A stretch of 64,000 nt of DNA from Drosophila pseudoobscura (taxonomy: Eukaryota; Arthropoda; Insecta; Diptera; Drosophilidae). Each line of letters opens with the position of its first letter. The stretch's first letter is position 1. The position numbers and the translations under genes are program-made. Of this stretch, positions 22,992 through 37,076 are shown in pieces. Below the pieces are notes generated by a model. The model had not been told where the DNA came from, ran no database searches, and saw nothing but the letters and a program-made list of their open reading frames with translations. The stretch covers positions 12,586,001-12,650,000 of the forward strand of contig NC_046679.1 of the NCBI RefSeq assembly GCF_009870125.1. The letters run 5' to 3'.

Positions 22992-25900
22992 GTATGTATG
23001 ACCCCACCCACTCGAAGGAGCACGCCCCCACCCCCAACACACACCCAAAAAGAGACCAATTAGAGACCCCACCACCCCCCACAGCCCGCCCCCCGCTAGT
23101 AGTTGCAAGGAAAATATTTACAGAATCTATCAAGAAAGAAAGACAAATTTTGGTTGATGTTGGCGTGGATTTGGCTTGAAAAAAACACACAAAGAAAAAC
23201 CATCGGAAAAATTCCTTTTAGATCTCTCTATAATTGTGTAAATATTTGTATTGCCTGTGCCGCATGTTGCATGTTTCTGCCGCTCTATATATACTCCTAT
23301 ATTCCGCTATAAATTTCCTCTAGTAATTTCGTAAACCTCTCTTTTGTAGCCCTCCAGCTGCTTGTCCGACAAGGAGGAGGACGAAATCTATGGCTTCGGT
23401 TATGGCGTGTTTGCGCCGCGTGTGGCACGCGGCGGCCTGACGCAACAGCAGCAGCTGCTGCAACAGCAAACGCTGCAGACGCAACAGAGCATACAGCAGC
23501 AGCAGCAGATGCAACAGCAACTGCAACAGCAGCAGCAGCAACTGCCACTCGTGCCCGGCCAGCAGCAGGCAGGAGGCGGACAGCCCGGCGTGGGACCGCA
23601 ACATCATCAGACACTGCCACCGAATGTGGCACATCTGAATTTTGTGCAACAAAAGTGAGTGGCAGCCACAGAAATATACTATTTTAACAACTACAAAAAA
23701 TACTAAAAACAGTACTACAAATTACTATTAAAATACAAAAAAAATACTATAAAATACTAAAGTAAATACTTAAAAAAATTCAAGAACAAAATACTACAAA
23801 AAAAAACAAAATAATACTAAAAAATACTCCAAATACTAAAAATACTGAAAAAATATTGCAAAATACTTAAAAAATACTGAAAAAATACTTAAAAATGTAG
23901 AAATTTTCCTCTATAAAAATCGCGATAAATCCTGTGAAAATCAAATGTTTTCGGAAGTACTGAAGCCTACTTATATGCCCTCTCTCCCTCCCTCTCTCTT
24001 TCTCTCCCTCATAGCTGCCTGAGTCCCCGTTCTGCATATTTCTACGAATTTCCACCGACTGCTGGTAAGTGGTGGAACGACTGATGGAATATTTATAGTC
24101 TTTTCTTGAATTCCCTTTACTAATTCAATTTTTATTTCTCTGTTTCTCGTTCTTTCTCCACTCTCAACTCTCCAGAGGGACGCGAGACAAAGAAACGCAC
24201 CACTTTGGCCCGACTGTTGAAAGGCTTGAAAACTGTCAATCGACGGGATCGCAACAATCAACAAAATGGCGCCCAGGCTAGGGTAAGTACAAAACATACA
24301 TTCCCCCCCCTGGCCCTTTTGCCCTACTGAGGGTGGGGGAAACTCATTTTCGCGCTTCGTTTTATGACCGCAAGCAAATTGTTTGTCCTCTACCCAGATC
24401 CCTTGCCCTTGCCCATGCCCCTGCCCCTGCCCCTGCCTCTGCCCGTGCCCCTGTCCCTGCTCCCGCCTTTCATTTGAATCAACTGCTGCGGTAATTCTTT
24501 CAATTTATTTGCTCGCATTTCGCATTGGGTTTTCGCAGCATTTTCCTTTCCGGCATTGCTGCTTCTAGGCAGCCATTTTATGACTTTCTGCGTCTTGACT
24601 TTGACTTGGGCCTCGCCCCCTCGTCCTGTGCCTGGGACCCCGTACCGTGGCCATACTTAATCTTGGCCCTGGGGACATGTAAATTTTTATGTCCGCTGCT
24701 TCTTCTTTGCTGCCGTTGCTGCTGCCGTTGCTTTCCACTGAAAAGGTTAAAAATGTTTTGCCAGCGGCCATGTCTACATTGCCACTTCTCATTCTTGGCC
24801 GTCGTCGTCGTCGTCGTCGCCGCTGCAGCATCCTCCCTAATGTTGTACTCGCTTTATCTGCGCCGCTCACAAAGGATTCATTCAGCGCCTTTGATTAGAG
24901 CTCCTCGGCTGCTGCTTTGGGGAGCAGAAGTGGCAGCAGGGCGGTCTATTCTTGGGGGCATGGCAGTGAAACTGTGGCCAAAGATAACGCGGCCAGGACG
25001 ACGACGACGCTGCTCATAAATAAGCAAGGACATGCATAAATTTTTCACAAGCAGCACCAACGGAGCACCGGGCGAAAGAAAAGAATAAATAAAAGAAGAG
25101 CACAGCAACACGAAGCCAAAGAGAAAGATGTGGGGGGGGGGGGGGAAAGAAATATAAATAATAAACTGCGGGGGAGAGCAGCAGATGGAGTCGAGTGGGG
25201 GAGTGGCCTGCCACGGCTAGGACCTGCTGCAGATAAGCGCAGGAAATGACTAAGGATATGTGCCTAAGTAGCAGCATCCTCTAGCCCAGATCCAGGGCCC
25301 TTTCAAAATATAATTAAACAGGCACTCACCTGGTCCTGGGCCTGGTCCATGTGTTCCAGCCCCCACCTGATTTGCTATTCATGATAAGAAAACAAACGCA
25401 TTAAACACAGAGGCCCAGAGAGAGGCTCCGAAGGCCGGCACGACCCTCACCTGACCCTTGACTCGTTATTAATTAAAAATTAAAACCCCGCCGAAAGGTG
25501 TTAAATAGAAAATGGCGTCCCTAATGGCGATAAAGCACGACGCAATGCCCGCCGCCCCATCAAGTAGTCGGAGTCCTTGATTTATGAGCAGACCAGAAAG
25601 TTCTCGGCCAAAAGCCAAGAAGGTTAATAAGCCACAACAGAACCAGCAATAGAGAAACCCTTAACAGAAATTGCATTTAAAAGTTTTTTCCTTTTCCTTT
25701 AAATTTAAATTGATTTTTTCTGGTTCTCTTTTCAGGCCGCCAACGATCGTCTGCGGCACTTTCAAATGATAAACGGCGGTGCGGGCGGACAGCAGCACAG
25801 TTTCGAGGAGACAATCCATAGGGTAAGCCATTACACAAGGGTATCTTGAGGGCCACAAGCTACAGCAGAGGTGGGAATCTTAGGGGTGTTCCAACAGGAG

Positions 25901-28900
25901 AGATGATATGAGAGGATGGGGAATACTTAATGGTTTAGGGGATAGAGAGTATAACTGTGGTAGGAGAACACCTATACGCCAACATGTCATCCCTGGTGTA
26001 CATTAATAATCCATAAGTGTACGGCCACACTGGAAAAATACCAAAAATATGGCCAACCAGAATAGGGAGGGAGATCGACGCTCGATGGATCATTCCATCA
26101 CAGAAAGGAATTCGTGTTTGGAGAAATATAGATATAAAAGTACATCCAAGTAATTTAGAAATGAAATAGTTACAGTAATCAATAATAGTACACAGTGCTC
26201 CTTGGTATCTACCACACCATACCATACCATACACTCTGTGGGAGTTACCAATGGTATATATCGCCTACAAACATCGTTAAGGTTGCTAAGAGAGGGCCGA
26301 TCATTTCCGATTTACTTTTGGAATCGTTGTGAGGGAAAGAAGTTTGAGTCAAAGAATAAATAATAAAGATATACCTAAAACTATCGGCAGCGTGTCTTAC
26401 ATACGGTCTCATCGCAGCCCAAAGCCGTTCATAACAGATTTTGTAGACGTCCTCACACAACAGATCTTGAGACATTCTCGAAATGTCTGCTCTGCCTAGA
26501 GAACTTTCATTCAATCCTTCAAAAACCTATTTGCGAGGCGTCTTGCGAGAACCAGGTACCGGTGAAGGCTGGCCAAAATACATCCAGTCGACCTGCCCAA
26601 AGGGATGATCTAAGAGGACCTTCACCCCAGAAACCTGGACAGATAATTGAACCAAATAATATCTCCCTCCAAATTCTTCGACCTTGATGACACAAAAAAA
26701 CACCTATATATTCGATCCTTCATTCGATCAACTCAAAAATAAATGTAAAATTTAAGAAAGGTTTCAACAAAAGGCCTTTGTAGCACAGTGCTCTGCAGTT
26801 ACTCGAGCCATCACGGCATTCCCGCTTCTAGATTGTCAAACCCTTCAAGGAGGAGGCGGAATCCATCCCCCCTTCCCTGCTACCGCCATAACCTACCCTA
26901 ACCTCCAGCAAAAGTATTTTTATTGAAACCAAGGCACTCACCCCTACTTTGTTGACCGCAAGTGTATGTAATTTTGTATATTTTATGCATATACCTATGT
27001 ATATATATATACCTATGTCTATGTGCGTATCTATGTGCACAGCAGTGGGTGGAATGCTTATTGGCTTGGTTAAATGTTGGCATAGTCGCATAAATATTTA
27101 TGCAGCAAATTTAACAAGCTGCTGTTGCCACTGCCACTGCTGCTGCTGCTGCTGTTGCAACAGCTGCGACAGCCAACAAATTTTACCTCAACAGAGAAAA
27201 ATTTGCACAAACAACAAGAAGAAAGTTTCGCCCCAATCAACCCCAACCCGAGCCCCAGTCCCTACCCCCAAACGAACAGCAGCCCCCTTTGCGACTGCAT
27301 TTGCAATGCAATTTCAACACGAAAGCTGCGGCTGTTGCTTTTGAGCACGTTTACCTGTAATGGCATGCCACCAGCAGCGGCAACAGCAGAGGAAGCGTGT
27401 AGATGCATGCAACATTTAAAAGTTCATTGCCGTCAACATTCATTATTAATGACAGCGCGCACGGCGCCCAACTAAAAACAAGCAGCAGAATGCAATCAGC
27501 GGCGACAACAACACAAAACAGACAGCGACACCTGCAGTGGCAGCAACAGCGGCAGCGGCAGCAACAGAAAACATTTGGAAAATGCATAATGCAAAGGCCG
27601 CCATGCCCCCACCCTCTAAGACCCACCCAGGACACGCCTAAAAGCAAACTCCAACGGTTTTCGTCCTGTCAACGTCTGTTGCTTGTTGCTGCTGCTGTTG
27701 CCAAGGCCTGGGCCTGGGCCTCGGCTTGGGCCAACAAAATTAGTTCCACTGCCATTCATAAATAAACAAAATCACTCAGCAATAACTACGACTACAAATT
27801 ATTCCAATTTCAGTTGAAAGTCCAGGAGGCCATGCGGAAAAAGGAAAAATTTCAACGGGAGCACGAGGAGGTAAGCAAAACACACACACACACATCTTTC
27901 AACACATCCTTGAGTATCCTTTAAGGCAAACGGATAAATGCGAATGGCAAACATTTGCCAATTGCTGCGAATAAATCAAGCGTGTATTTGTTTTGGGCAC
28001 TTTTCGCAAATTAAATAAACATAAACCTTGGGCGGTAAGCATGGGTGGGGCGGCATATGCCACATGCCACTTGCCACATGCCACACTATTAATTTCACAG
28101 TTTCGGAGGCTGTAGTTTTCTTGAATAAAATACCCAGCAGAAAACGCATATCGAGGCCGAATGCAGAAAGCCTTTCTTAACGGGGCTACAGTGCGGTTCG
28201 ATAGTGTAGTGTCACGCTGTAGACAGGGAAAAGGTTTTAATTTGTATGGCATTATTTCGCGAGAAGGGAAATATTTGATTAAAATAAATTGCATATAATA
28301 TATTTGAATTAAATATATTTTATATTTTAATTAAATATTTTTCGCATTTAGATGAAAAATATTTTTCATATTTAAATTAAATATATTTCTTTTTTGAATA
28401 TATTTTTATTAAATAAAATTCATATTGCAATCAAATATATTTTTTAGTTACATTAAATATTTTGTATATACTTAAATCACACATATGTATGTGTATGTAT
28501 GTATATTAATTATTTCAATTGAGTATATTGCATATTTAAATAAAATATTTAAATTAAATATATTTCACATTTAAATTAAAAATATTCCATAAATAAATTA
28601 AAATTATTTCTCAATAAAATTAATAATATTTACTTATTAATTTAATTAACAATTATCTGCTAATAATGTTACTTAATTACAAAAGGAGTAATATTTAATT
28701 AAATATATTTTATACTTAAATTAAATATAAATATTTTATATATTGAATTCTTACAAACAAGTTTTTATATATTTATATATTTAGTTTAATTATGGGCCAT
28801 ATCAAAATTACTTTCGAATATATTTAAATGTAAATAAGAGTTATTTATATTTACTTAAAATATTTAATTAAAATATGGTTCTGTTTATTTTTACCATGCC

Positions 28901-31900
28901 AATTTTCTCTCCATATTCAGTGGCAAATAAATATAATTTTCTGTAGTTATTGCAGCCCAACTTTTTCTGCTGTGAAAGTCCACTTAAAAATGGTTTTATA
29001 GTTGCGAAACTCACTGTTACTGTTTCTTATGCTTGAGGACATGCAATATAAATGCTACAACTCTTACATGCACAAGCCAATTAAAAAAGCTATTAAAAAT
29101 ATTTGATATAAAAACAGCAATTATTTCAGGGCATAAAAGCCCGAGTTTGAGTCCGACTCCGAGTCCAGCCCCAAGTCCAAGTCCAAAGACAAGCTTCTCC
29201 TACCAAAAAACATGCAAAACAGACACGGACCAAATGTTAAGCACACAGATACATCACACACACACACAGAGAAACAACAACAAAAACAATGAAGTGCAAC
29301 GTGCCAGATGATAAACTTTTGTCTGTCATACAGTCCCAAAAAAAGGGAGAAAGAATTACTTGCCACACTCTCGGACAAGAAAGTGCCTGATAAAGGGCTA
29401 GAGAGAGTGTATCTATGTGTTTGCACAGCTCTAACTGTGTGTGCGTGAAGTGTGAATGAAAGAGCAGCTTATTTATTTATATGCCAAGAGAATTAAAAAC
29501 GAGCCAGAACGTAAAACTCAACAGGAAAACTCCTTGTCTTGTCCTGTTGATTGCCTGATTCTACGGGCATTACTGGGGATTCCCTGGCTGACTACGATTT
29601 CCATTCCGATTCCCATTCCGTATCTGATTGATTGTGTAAGCCGTGAGGGGCTTTAAGAATGTCCAGGCCGAGATTCTTCTTCAAACGATTAAGGAAATCA
29701 TTTCTATGCTAGTCTCCTGTCTGGCCCAATCAACTGTGGAGCCTCTGGCCCCCAGTTAATTATGGCAGTTATCAGCTTTCAGTGATAGATACAGATACAG
29801 ATACATGGACAAAAAGAGATGGCAGGGACACACACACACACACACACACAGAAATTGCGTTGCTGTTTGCTCAGAGACCCTGCATCCGCCTGAAAATGTG
29901 TCCAGGCCTAAGCAAGGGCAATAATTTTTGTGCATAAATGAAAAGCACACAACAGGAGGAGGAGGAGGGGCAGGAGCAGGTCCAGGACGAGGCTATGGGG
30001 GGAATTGTTGTTAGTGCTGCTGCTTAACTTGGCCAAACAACTTTCTGTTTGTCTAATTGTAATTGCTGTTTTTGTAGTAGTCTTCACAAGGCATGGGGTC
30101 CTCAGTCCCCTCCTCCTGCCCTGCCCTGCCCCGCCCCAGAAGCTGGTAAAAGCCATGCACATGAAATATTTATGACGAGAGTAGAGCAAAAGTCCGCAGA
30201 ATGGGGATCTCTGTTTGGCCTGGCCATGCTACTATTTCTTTCCCCAAAAAGGGGCTCGGGGGGGGGTTTGCATTGGCCCAGGCAATTAAGCAGAGCAATG
30301 TGATTACAATTGTAAGACAGGTCTCGGTGTCTTGGCCACGTAAATTTCAATTTGGTAACTGGCGCAGCACATGTGTGTGTGTGTGTGTGTGGGGGGGGGG
30401 AGCAGCCCCAAGTAAAATGCCATTTGAATGCATTTTTAATGGGCCAAGTGGCAGGGGGGGTGCGGGGGCGGTGGGGTTGCTGGCCAAAAAAGCTTTTAGC
30501 TAATTTTTCAGCGCGAGAGAGCGAGCTCGCTTTAGTGTTGCTTTTACTACTACTTTAAGTAGTTTTTTTATACTATTTTTAGTAGTATTTTTTGTAGATT
30601 TTTTTGTTTTTTTAAGTTTTCTTTTTTAGTTTTTTTTTGTATTTTTTGTGTACTTTTTTTGTATTTTTTGGTGTATTTTTTTGTATTTTTTTCTGTGCTT
30701 TTTTCGCACTATTTTCTGTACATTTTGCTGTCCCTCTTTCGTACTTTTGTCCGTCCTTTTTGGGTACTTTTTCTATTGCCATTTCTGTTTGCGGCCCTGG
30801 CATGCTTTCTGCTCTCCGCCCAGCATTCTCCATATACATATTACCGAGTACTATGCGCTTTTAGAATTAGTATTCCGAGCACACGGAACGGAGAAAATAA
30901 AGAAAAAGTCACATTCAAGTAGTTTTCCTTTCGCTGGCAGGAAAATTGTATCACTTTTCAAATGGAATTTTGTAATTTTAACATCTTTGCTGCTGCCTGG
31001 GCTCTAGAGCTAATAAGATGGAGGGCGGGGAGTGGGGGGAGGGGTTTCCCCTTTGTTGTCATCGCCTTCAAAAAGTTGACGGCATTCCGTACGGCAGTCA
31101 CGTCTGGGGTCCGGCGGCAGACAAAGTGCTGCCCGAAATATGTACACAAAAAATACTTTAATATTCGCCTCGATCGAATCAGCCCCCCAAAATCCAAAAA
31201 AAAACTAATGCAACTTTGTTTTTGGTCTTTTGCAGATTCTGCGTGACATACGTCAGGGTCTGTTGCAAATGAGTCGCGGCGAGGGACGCATGGGTAAGTC
31301 CCCCCCACAGACTGGTGGGGGGAGGGAGTGGGGAGACCTTTTAAAGAGCAGCTGCTGGCCCCCACCGAAAGTATGCAGTGGCGAATTTTACACTTGAAAT
31401 GCTTTTGCTTTTGCTGTCGTCTGGCGAGCGTCACATGCATAAGCGAGCATAAAATCTTATGTCCGTTTCCGGAGCTGCATCCGACCATAAGCCGAGCCAC
31501 GACCAGGCCCAAAGCTGCAGCAACTTCTGGGCGCCTCGCATGTGGCAAATGGCATTTCAAGTTTTGTGTGCAACGTTCCGTATAATAATATTGTGTTGCC
31601 ATCTCCTCTCCTCCTCTCTCTGCACATTTTTCGGGGCGCTTAAAAAGTTTTTAAAGTTCTCCCCCCTTGCACCCTCCCCTCCCACTGTCTGTGGACTCCA
31701 CATAATCTCGAAACTTGCGGCTGCTAAACACAGTCTATCCCGTTGCAGACGACACCTATATGTACGACGAGGCCCTCAGAACTGGGGCAGGCGTGGCCAT
31801 GGGCATGGGCATTGGAGGCGGCGCCCACTATGCGGTGAGTGCGCTGCACCATCAAGGTCATTGGTACGACGAGCCGCCCTACGAAAGCGATCCCGATGAC

Positions 31901-32125
31901 TTCCTGATGGCCGGCCTCAACTGCGGACCAGCAGCCACCATTCAGGTGAGTCTCGGCCTCCCAGGCCCTGGCCATAACCGGATGTTTTCTATAGGTTCTT
32001 CGATGGTTTTTGGGGGACAGTTCCTGCCTTATAGACAGTGGAATCCACCCTCTAGCCAGGCGCAAACGAAGGGGCAACATTGTCGCAGTTGCAATCACAT
32101 TTTGGATTTATATTCCCTGCCGCCT

Positions 32126-32156
<31 letters not shown>

Positions 32157-35100
32157 GTGCCGTTAATCCTGCTTACTTGGTGGCTCCCTTTTCCAATCCC
32201 GAACCCAAACCCAATCCCAATTCCAGCTTTGATTTCTCTACGGAATTTGCCAGCCACAAAAGTTGCAAGGGAGTTTTCCCGTTCAGCTTTTCCTCTCTCT
32301 CTGTCTCTCTCTCTCTCTCTCTTTTATTTGCTTTATTAAATTATACGCTGAATATATTTTTGTGCTGGCGCATTGATTTCTACCAACTTCGATTTGTATG
32401 TCCTTTGGCATTGGCTCCACCCCCTTCCCCTAGTGCCACTCCTTTTGCTGAGTGCCACTGCCACTGCGACTCGAACTCACTTTATTTTTATTGACAGTCA
32501 AAAAGTGCATAATTCTTGTTGACTTGCTCGACTTTGACTCTCCTTTCAGCCAGATTGTGTATTGTGTGCGGCTCTCTCTGGCGTCTTGAGACTTTTCCTT
32601 TTGCATAATTTTCCTTTTGGTTTGTTTTCCTTTTTTTCCCCGTTTTCTTCTTCTTCTGTGAGTTGCGCTTTTGTGGTAACGCATTAGGCAAGTTATCGGC
32701 ATTTGGGCTTCTTTCTGGTTGGTTTGCGAATTTGTTTTCTTAGTCAATTGAAATCACTCAACGGAATCGGAATCGGAATGGAAGTGGAAGTCGAAGAAGG
32801 AGCGGGAGTCGTCCCAGCGGAGACGATGTTTCCCTTTGATGTGGCAAACGAAATTTGTTTAAAATTGAAATGAAACTTTGCCAAAAAAAAAAAAGGTTAA
32901 GGGGTTTATCTAGAGGGGGTTGGAGGGGTGGAAATTGTATTGTTTGGTTCGGCCTTTGATCAGGCCAGTGCCCCTTCTAGGCCACGTTTCTCTATAAGCC
33001 AGATTCCATTCGAAATTAACGAGAAAAAACGACAAAACTTTGCAATTTCCGAAAATTTAAAATTCCACTGCCGCAGCGGCAAAAGTGTGGCATGCCCCAC
33101 CACCGCGCACCCGCAACGGTGGTGTCGCTTTACCATCATAAACTTTTATAACTTTGTTAATTTTTCATAATTTTGTTGCTCCACGGCGGCCAACAAATTC
33201 CACTTGAATGCTAATCCCCATGTCTGACTCTCCCTCTCTCTCTTTCTTTCCTTCTCTTTTTGTTGCAGGGTGGCCGTGTACGCTTCTCGAACAACCGCGA
33301 GAGCACGGGCGTAATTTCATTAAGATCCGCCGGAGATATTTCACTACCGCAACGAGGGCCGCCGCGTCGAGGTCTTATCGTGCCACAACAGCCGCCAAAT
33401 CCACCGACAATAATACCCTTAACGCATGCCAGGTGAGTGGCCCTCCCCTCTATACAGGGGCGGTGGGCGGTGGGCTGTATTGTTGATTGCCATTATTATT
33501 TGCAGTTGAGTTTATGGCCGAAGGGCCGACACTAAAGGTGGCGCATTAATAAATAAAATGAAACCAGAGTCGATGAGGGGGGGGCGGGGACAGAGCAGGG
33601 ATTGATTGTGATGGAGTGGAATGGGGGGCATGGGGGTCATGGAGGCATGGACAGTTATGATATGACCCCTTTTTGGGTTGGACTTCAAAGGGGCAAAGGG
33701 ACAGGACAGGGCAGCCATCGAATGATCATTGAACCATAAAACTGTGCCACAAAATGCCTGCTCAGTCGGCCATGCAAAAGGCCAAACATTTTTGGACCAG
33801 TAAGCAGCCAGCCCAAAAGCCCTCAAAGGTGGCCCAAAGAAAGCAAAGCAATCAAAGGTGCGGCAAAGGATTGACCCAACAGACAGGAAGACAGACAGGA
33901 AAAAGGGTAGACTAGTCTTCACTTCATTAGTGCGGTTATCAATGCTCTGCAGCCACATGAATGAATCAGCCAAACGAATGAACGAATGAATGGGGGAATG
34001 AATGAACGAATGAATGGGGGAATGAATGTGGGAATTAGTGACTGAGTGACGGAGTGGCAGACCAACATATCGAAACGTATTGAAGCGAAAGTCATCAATT
34101 TCATATTGTTACGCATGCCACAATAATGGGGCAAGGGCCGAGGGCCAAGGGCAGGTGGCAGGCAGTCAAAACCAATAAGAAGACGAAACGAAGACGAAAA
34201 GTCAGTGGCTGTGGCAGTGGCAGTGGCAGAGACAGCACGACACTTGAATGAAATGGCATTATTGCTACTTCAACGCCAATCCACCAGATGGAGCTCTGCT
34301 CTCAATCAACCGGGTGGCAGCCGGCTGGCCCCCGCCCCCGCCCCCAGTGAAGCGTTTTCCACACGTACGCATACAAAAGGACTTGCTGAAATAACGTATA
34401 CGCCCTGTGCGCCTCTGGGGCGGACGAAAACGAACGAAAAGAAAGGTGGAAAGTAAAGAAACAACAACAACAAAAAAATAGCCAGGAAAACGATATCAAG
34501 TATTTATTTATATGACCTTTGTTTGCCTCACGACCTCTGGCCACCTCTGGCCACGGCCTCTGCCTCAGCCTCAGCCCCTGGCCGGCTGTAGACCTTCGCC
34601 CACAATTATTGTTTGCCATCAAAATGTTTGCCCAATAGGATTTTAAAGTTGCTTTGCAGGACTCAGCTTCACACTTACAGTTTTTTTTGGAAAGAAATTC
34701 CCCATAATAATTGTTTTCTTTGTGCTTTTTCAGATCCCATGATCGTGAGAGCGGCGACTATGCGGGTTCCATTTCAGATCTACAAAGCGTTACCTCCCGG
34801 CTCAGTGCCGTATCGGTGAGTCCTTTTTTGCAATGGGGCACGGGCTCATTTAAGTTGCAGGCTCCAAGCTCCCACCCGTCGAACTGCATCTGCAACTGCG
34901 TCTAAATTGATTAAGTGCTCTTTGTGACAAACAAACTTCGCATTTGGCCAAATGTCGTCTCGTTTCGTCTCGTCTCGTCTGGCCGAAATGCACAACGAGG
35001 GCGCATAAAAACTTGAAAAGCTTTTTAGCCAAGTTTTTGCTGTGTCCGCCCGGTCCTGGCACTTAAGCCGGCTAAACGTTGCCGGAATACCAACAAAGTT

Positions 35101-37039
35101 GTGCATGGAGCAGGGGTGGAGCAGGGGGTGGAGCCTGCAGCCAGGACATCAGCATTTCATTTGACAAAGTTGACTCGCCTTAACTTGGCTAATACGGCAA
35201 CGCACTCAACCTCTTTTTTGCGTCTTTTCTCTACCCGACAGATCGGCACCAACAATTGCACGGCCCGATACCGGACGCTGAGCGGCGGCATCGGGGAGTC
35301 GCCGTCGCTGTCGCCCAGCCCCTCGTCGGACTACGAGGACATTGGGGCCACGCGGATGCACGGCCTGGCCCCCAGTCTGCTGGCCGCCAAGGCCAAAAAG
35401 AATGGCCTGCCGCACGGCAAGGCGAACACCATTTGCCAGAAGGCCACAGTGCATCATGTAAGTTAATTAATCGCTGGGGTAGCGAGGCAGGTGTGGAGCG
35501 AATGTTGACACATTCTGTGGCCTGCAAAACGTAATTAGCCTGGTCATTGGCTGGATTTGCATATGCAATCGGCGGCGGGGGGCGGTGTAGACCCCTCATA
35601 ATGATGTTGGCCTAAACTCTTTGGCTTAGAAAGCGAGACACACGGCCCAGCAACATGCACTCTAAATGCAAATGCCAGTTTAATGAGTTTTCTGGCCCAT
35701 CCTCGGAGCGAAAGCGAAAGTTCATTTCGCAGAAACTTTAAATGTTTTTGAGCCCAACAACAACAAAAATATATATATTTATATGAGCAAAGGCAAACCC
35801 TTTCTGTGAGATGAGCTGCAGGTCCTTTAATCGCTCTGGCATGTCATTAGCCTACGGTGGTCAAGAGGTCAATTGTGAGAGCCAGAGCCAGAGGCAAAGC
35901 CACAGGCAAAGCGGAAGCCAGGCCAGACATCGCTCCCCCTCCCCCTCTCTGCCTGTGTATTGGAATGTTCGTTTTAAACTTTTTAATGATTTAACTAACA
36001 AAACTTTCCCTGCCTTTTTTGTTCTTTCTCCACCCTGCAACATGGAATTTATTGCACAACGATGACGACTCCGGCGACTCATCCAACTTTCACTTGGGGG
36101 GATCTGGGATTCGGTTTCGGTTACGGCAGTCGAGCGAGATGCGTAGCTCGCCAAAGGAAATTGGCACTTTTAATGAGAATGGAAGGAACTTTGTTGCCAC
36201 AAAGGATACGTCGAGGGATTTCAGCAACTCCCAAGACAATACCGACCGTGGCAGCATGAGCGATCAGGCGTTTGCCTGTTCGGCCAGCTCCGTTGAAAGT
36301 TTGCCCAGTGCTTCCGGTTCGAGTAAGTATACAACAAATTGCACTCGTATCTATCTATGTATCTATGTATGTATCTATGTATCTGTTTGGGCATCTCCCT
36401 CTTGCAATTTGAGAGTTTTTCAGGGTTTGATTTTGTCTGTTGCTTCCTGGCTCCTGGCTCCGCCTCTGCCTGGGCTCTGCGGGGCATGTGGCAGATGGTG
36501 TGGATGTTGCATAGAAAAATTCCCAGACTGCCTCGCTTGCATATTGGTCTATTAACAGTTGTAGTTCTTGTTGCGGCTTTTGCCGCTGCTGTTGCTGCAC
36601 GAAAATTTTTGCCAAAACTTAATGAATTTTTAATGCAGTTGCTGGTTTGGCGCGTTGTCTGGGGCGTGGTTAAATGAAGGGCAACCGCTTCCCTTTTTTA
36701 ATGAACAAAACTTTCTGCCCAAAAAATAAACGCCAGCAACAACACCCCCCCGAAAAGGCAGAGCCGCAAGTGGGCGGTGGGTGGATGGGGGGGGAGGGGC
36801 ACTTTGAAAAGTGCAAGGAAAAATACCAGGACACACAAAGCAAGGATTAGCCCAAAAGCTTTGGCCAGCCCAAAACCAAACAGCAAGAAAAGGCACAAAA
36901 AATAATGGAAAACTTCAAGTGCATATTTGAATATTTTTGGGAGTCCAGGACCCTGCCTAGGTCTTTGTCTTTGCCTCAGTGTGTGTGTGTGTGTGTGTGG
37001 GAAAATATTTGAAAAGTTTTTAATTAACCAAACGATTCC

Positions 37040-37076
<37 letters not shown>

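Noticed and set aside
22516..23190. 224-residue minus-strand frame across exon A
   Set aside because: It is an Arg/His/Cys/Trp-rich mirror of the GCCAGC repeats and codon-biased exon A on the + strand, which has splice support and a paralogue.
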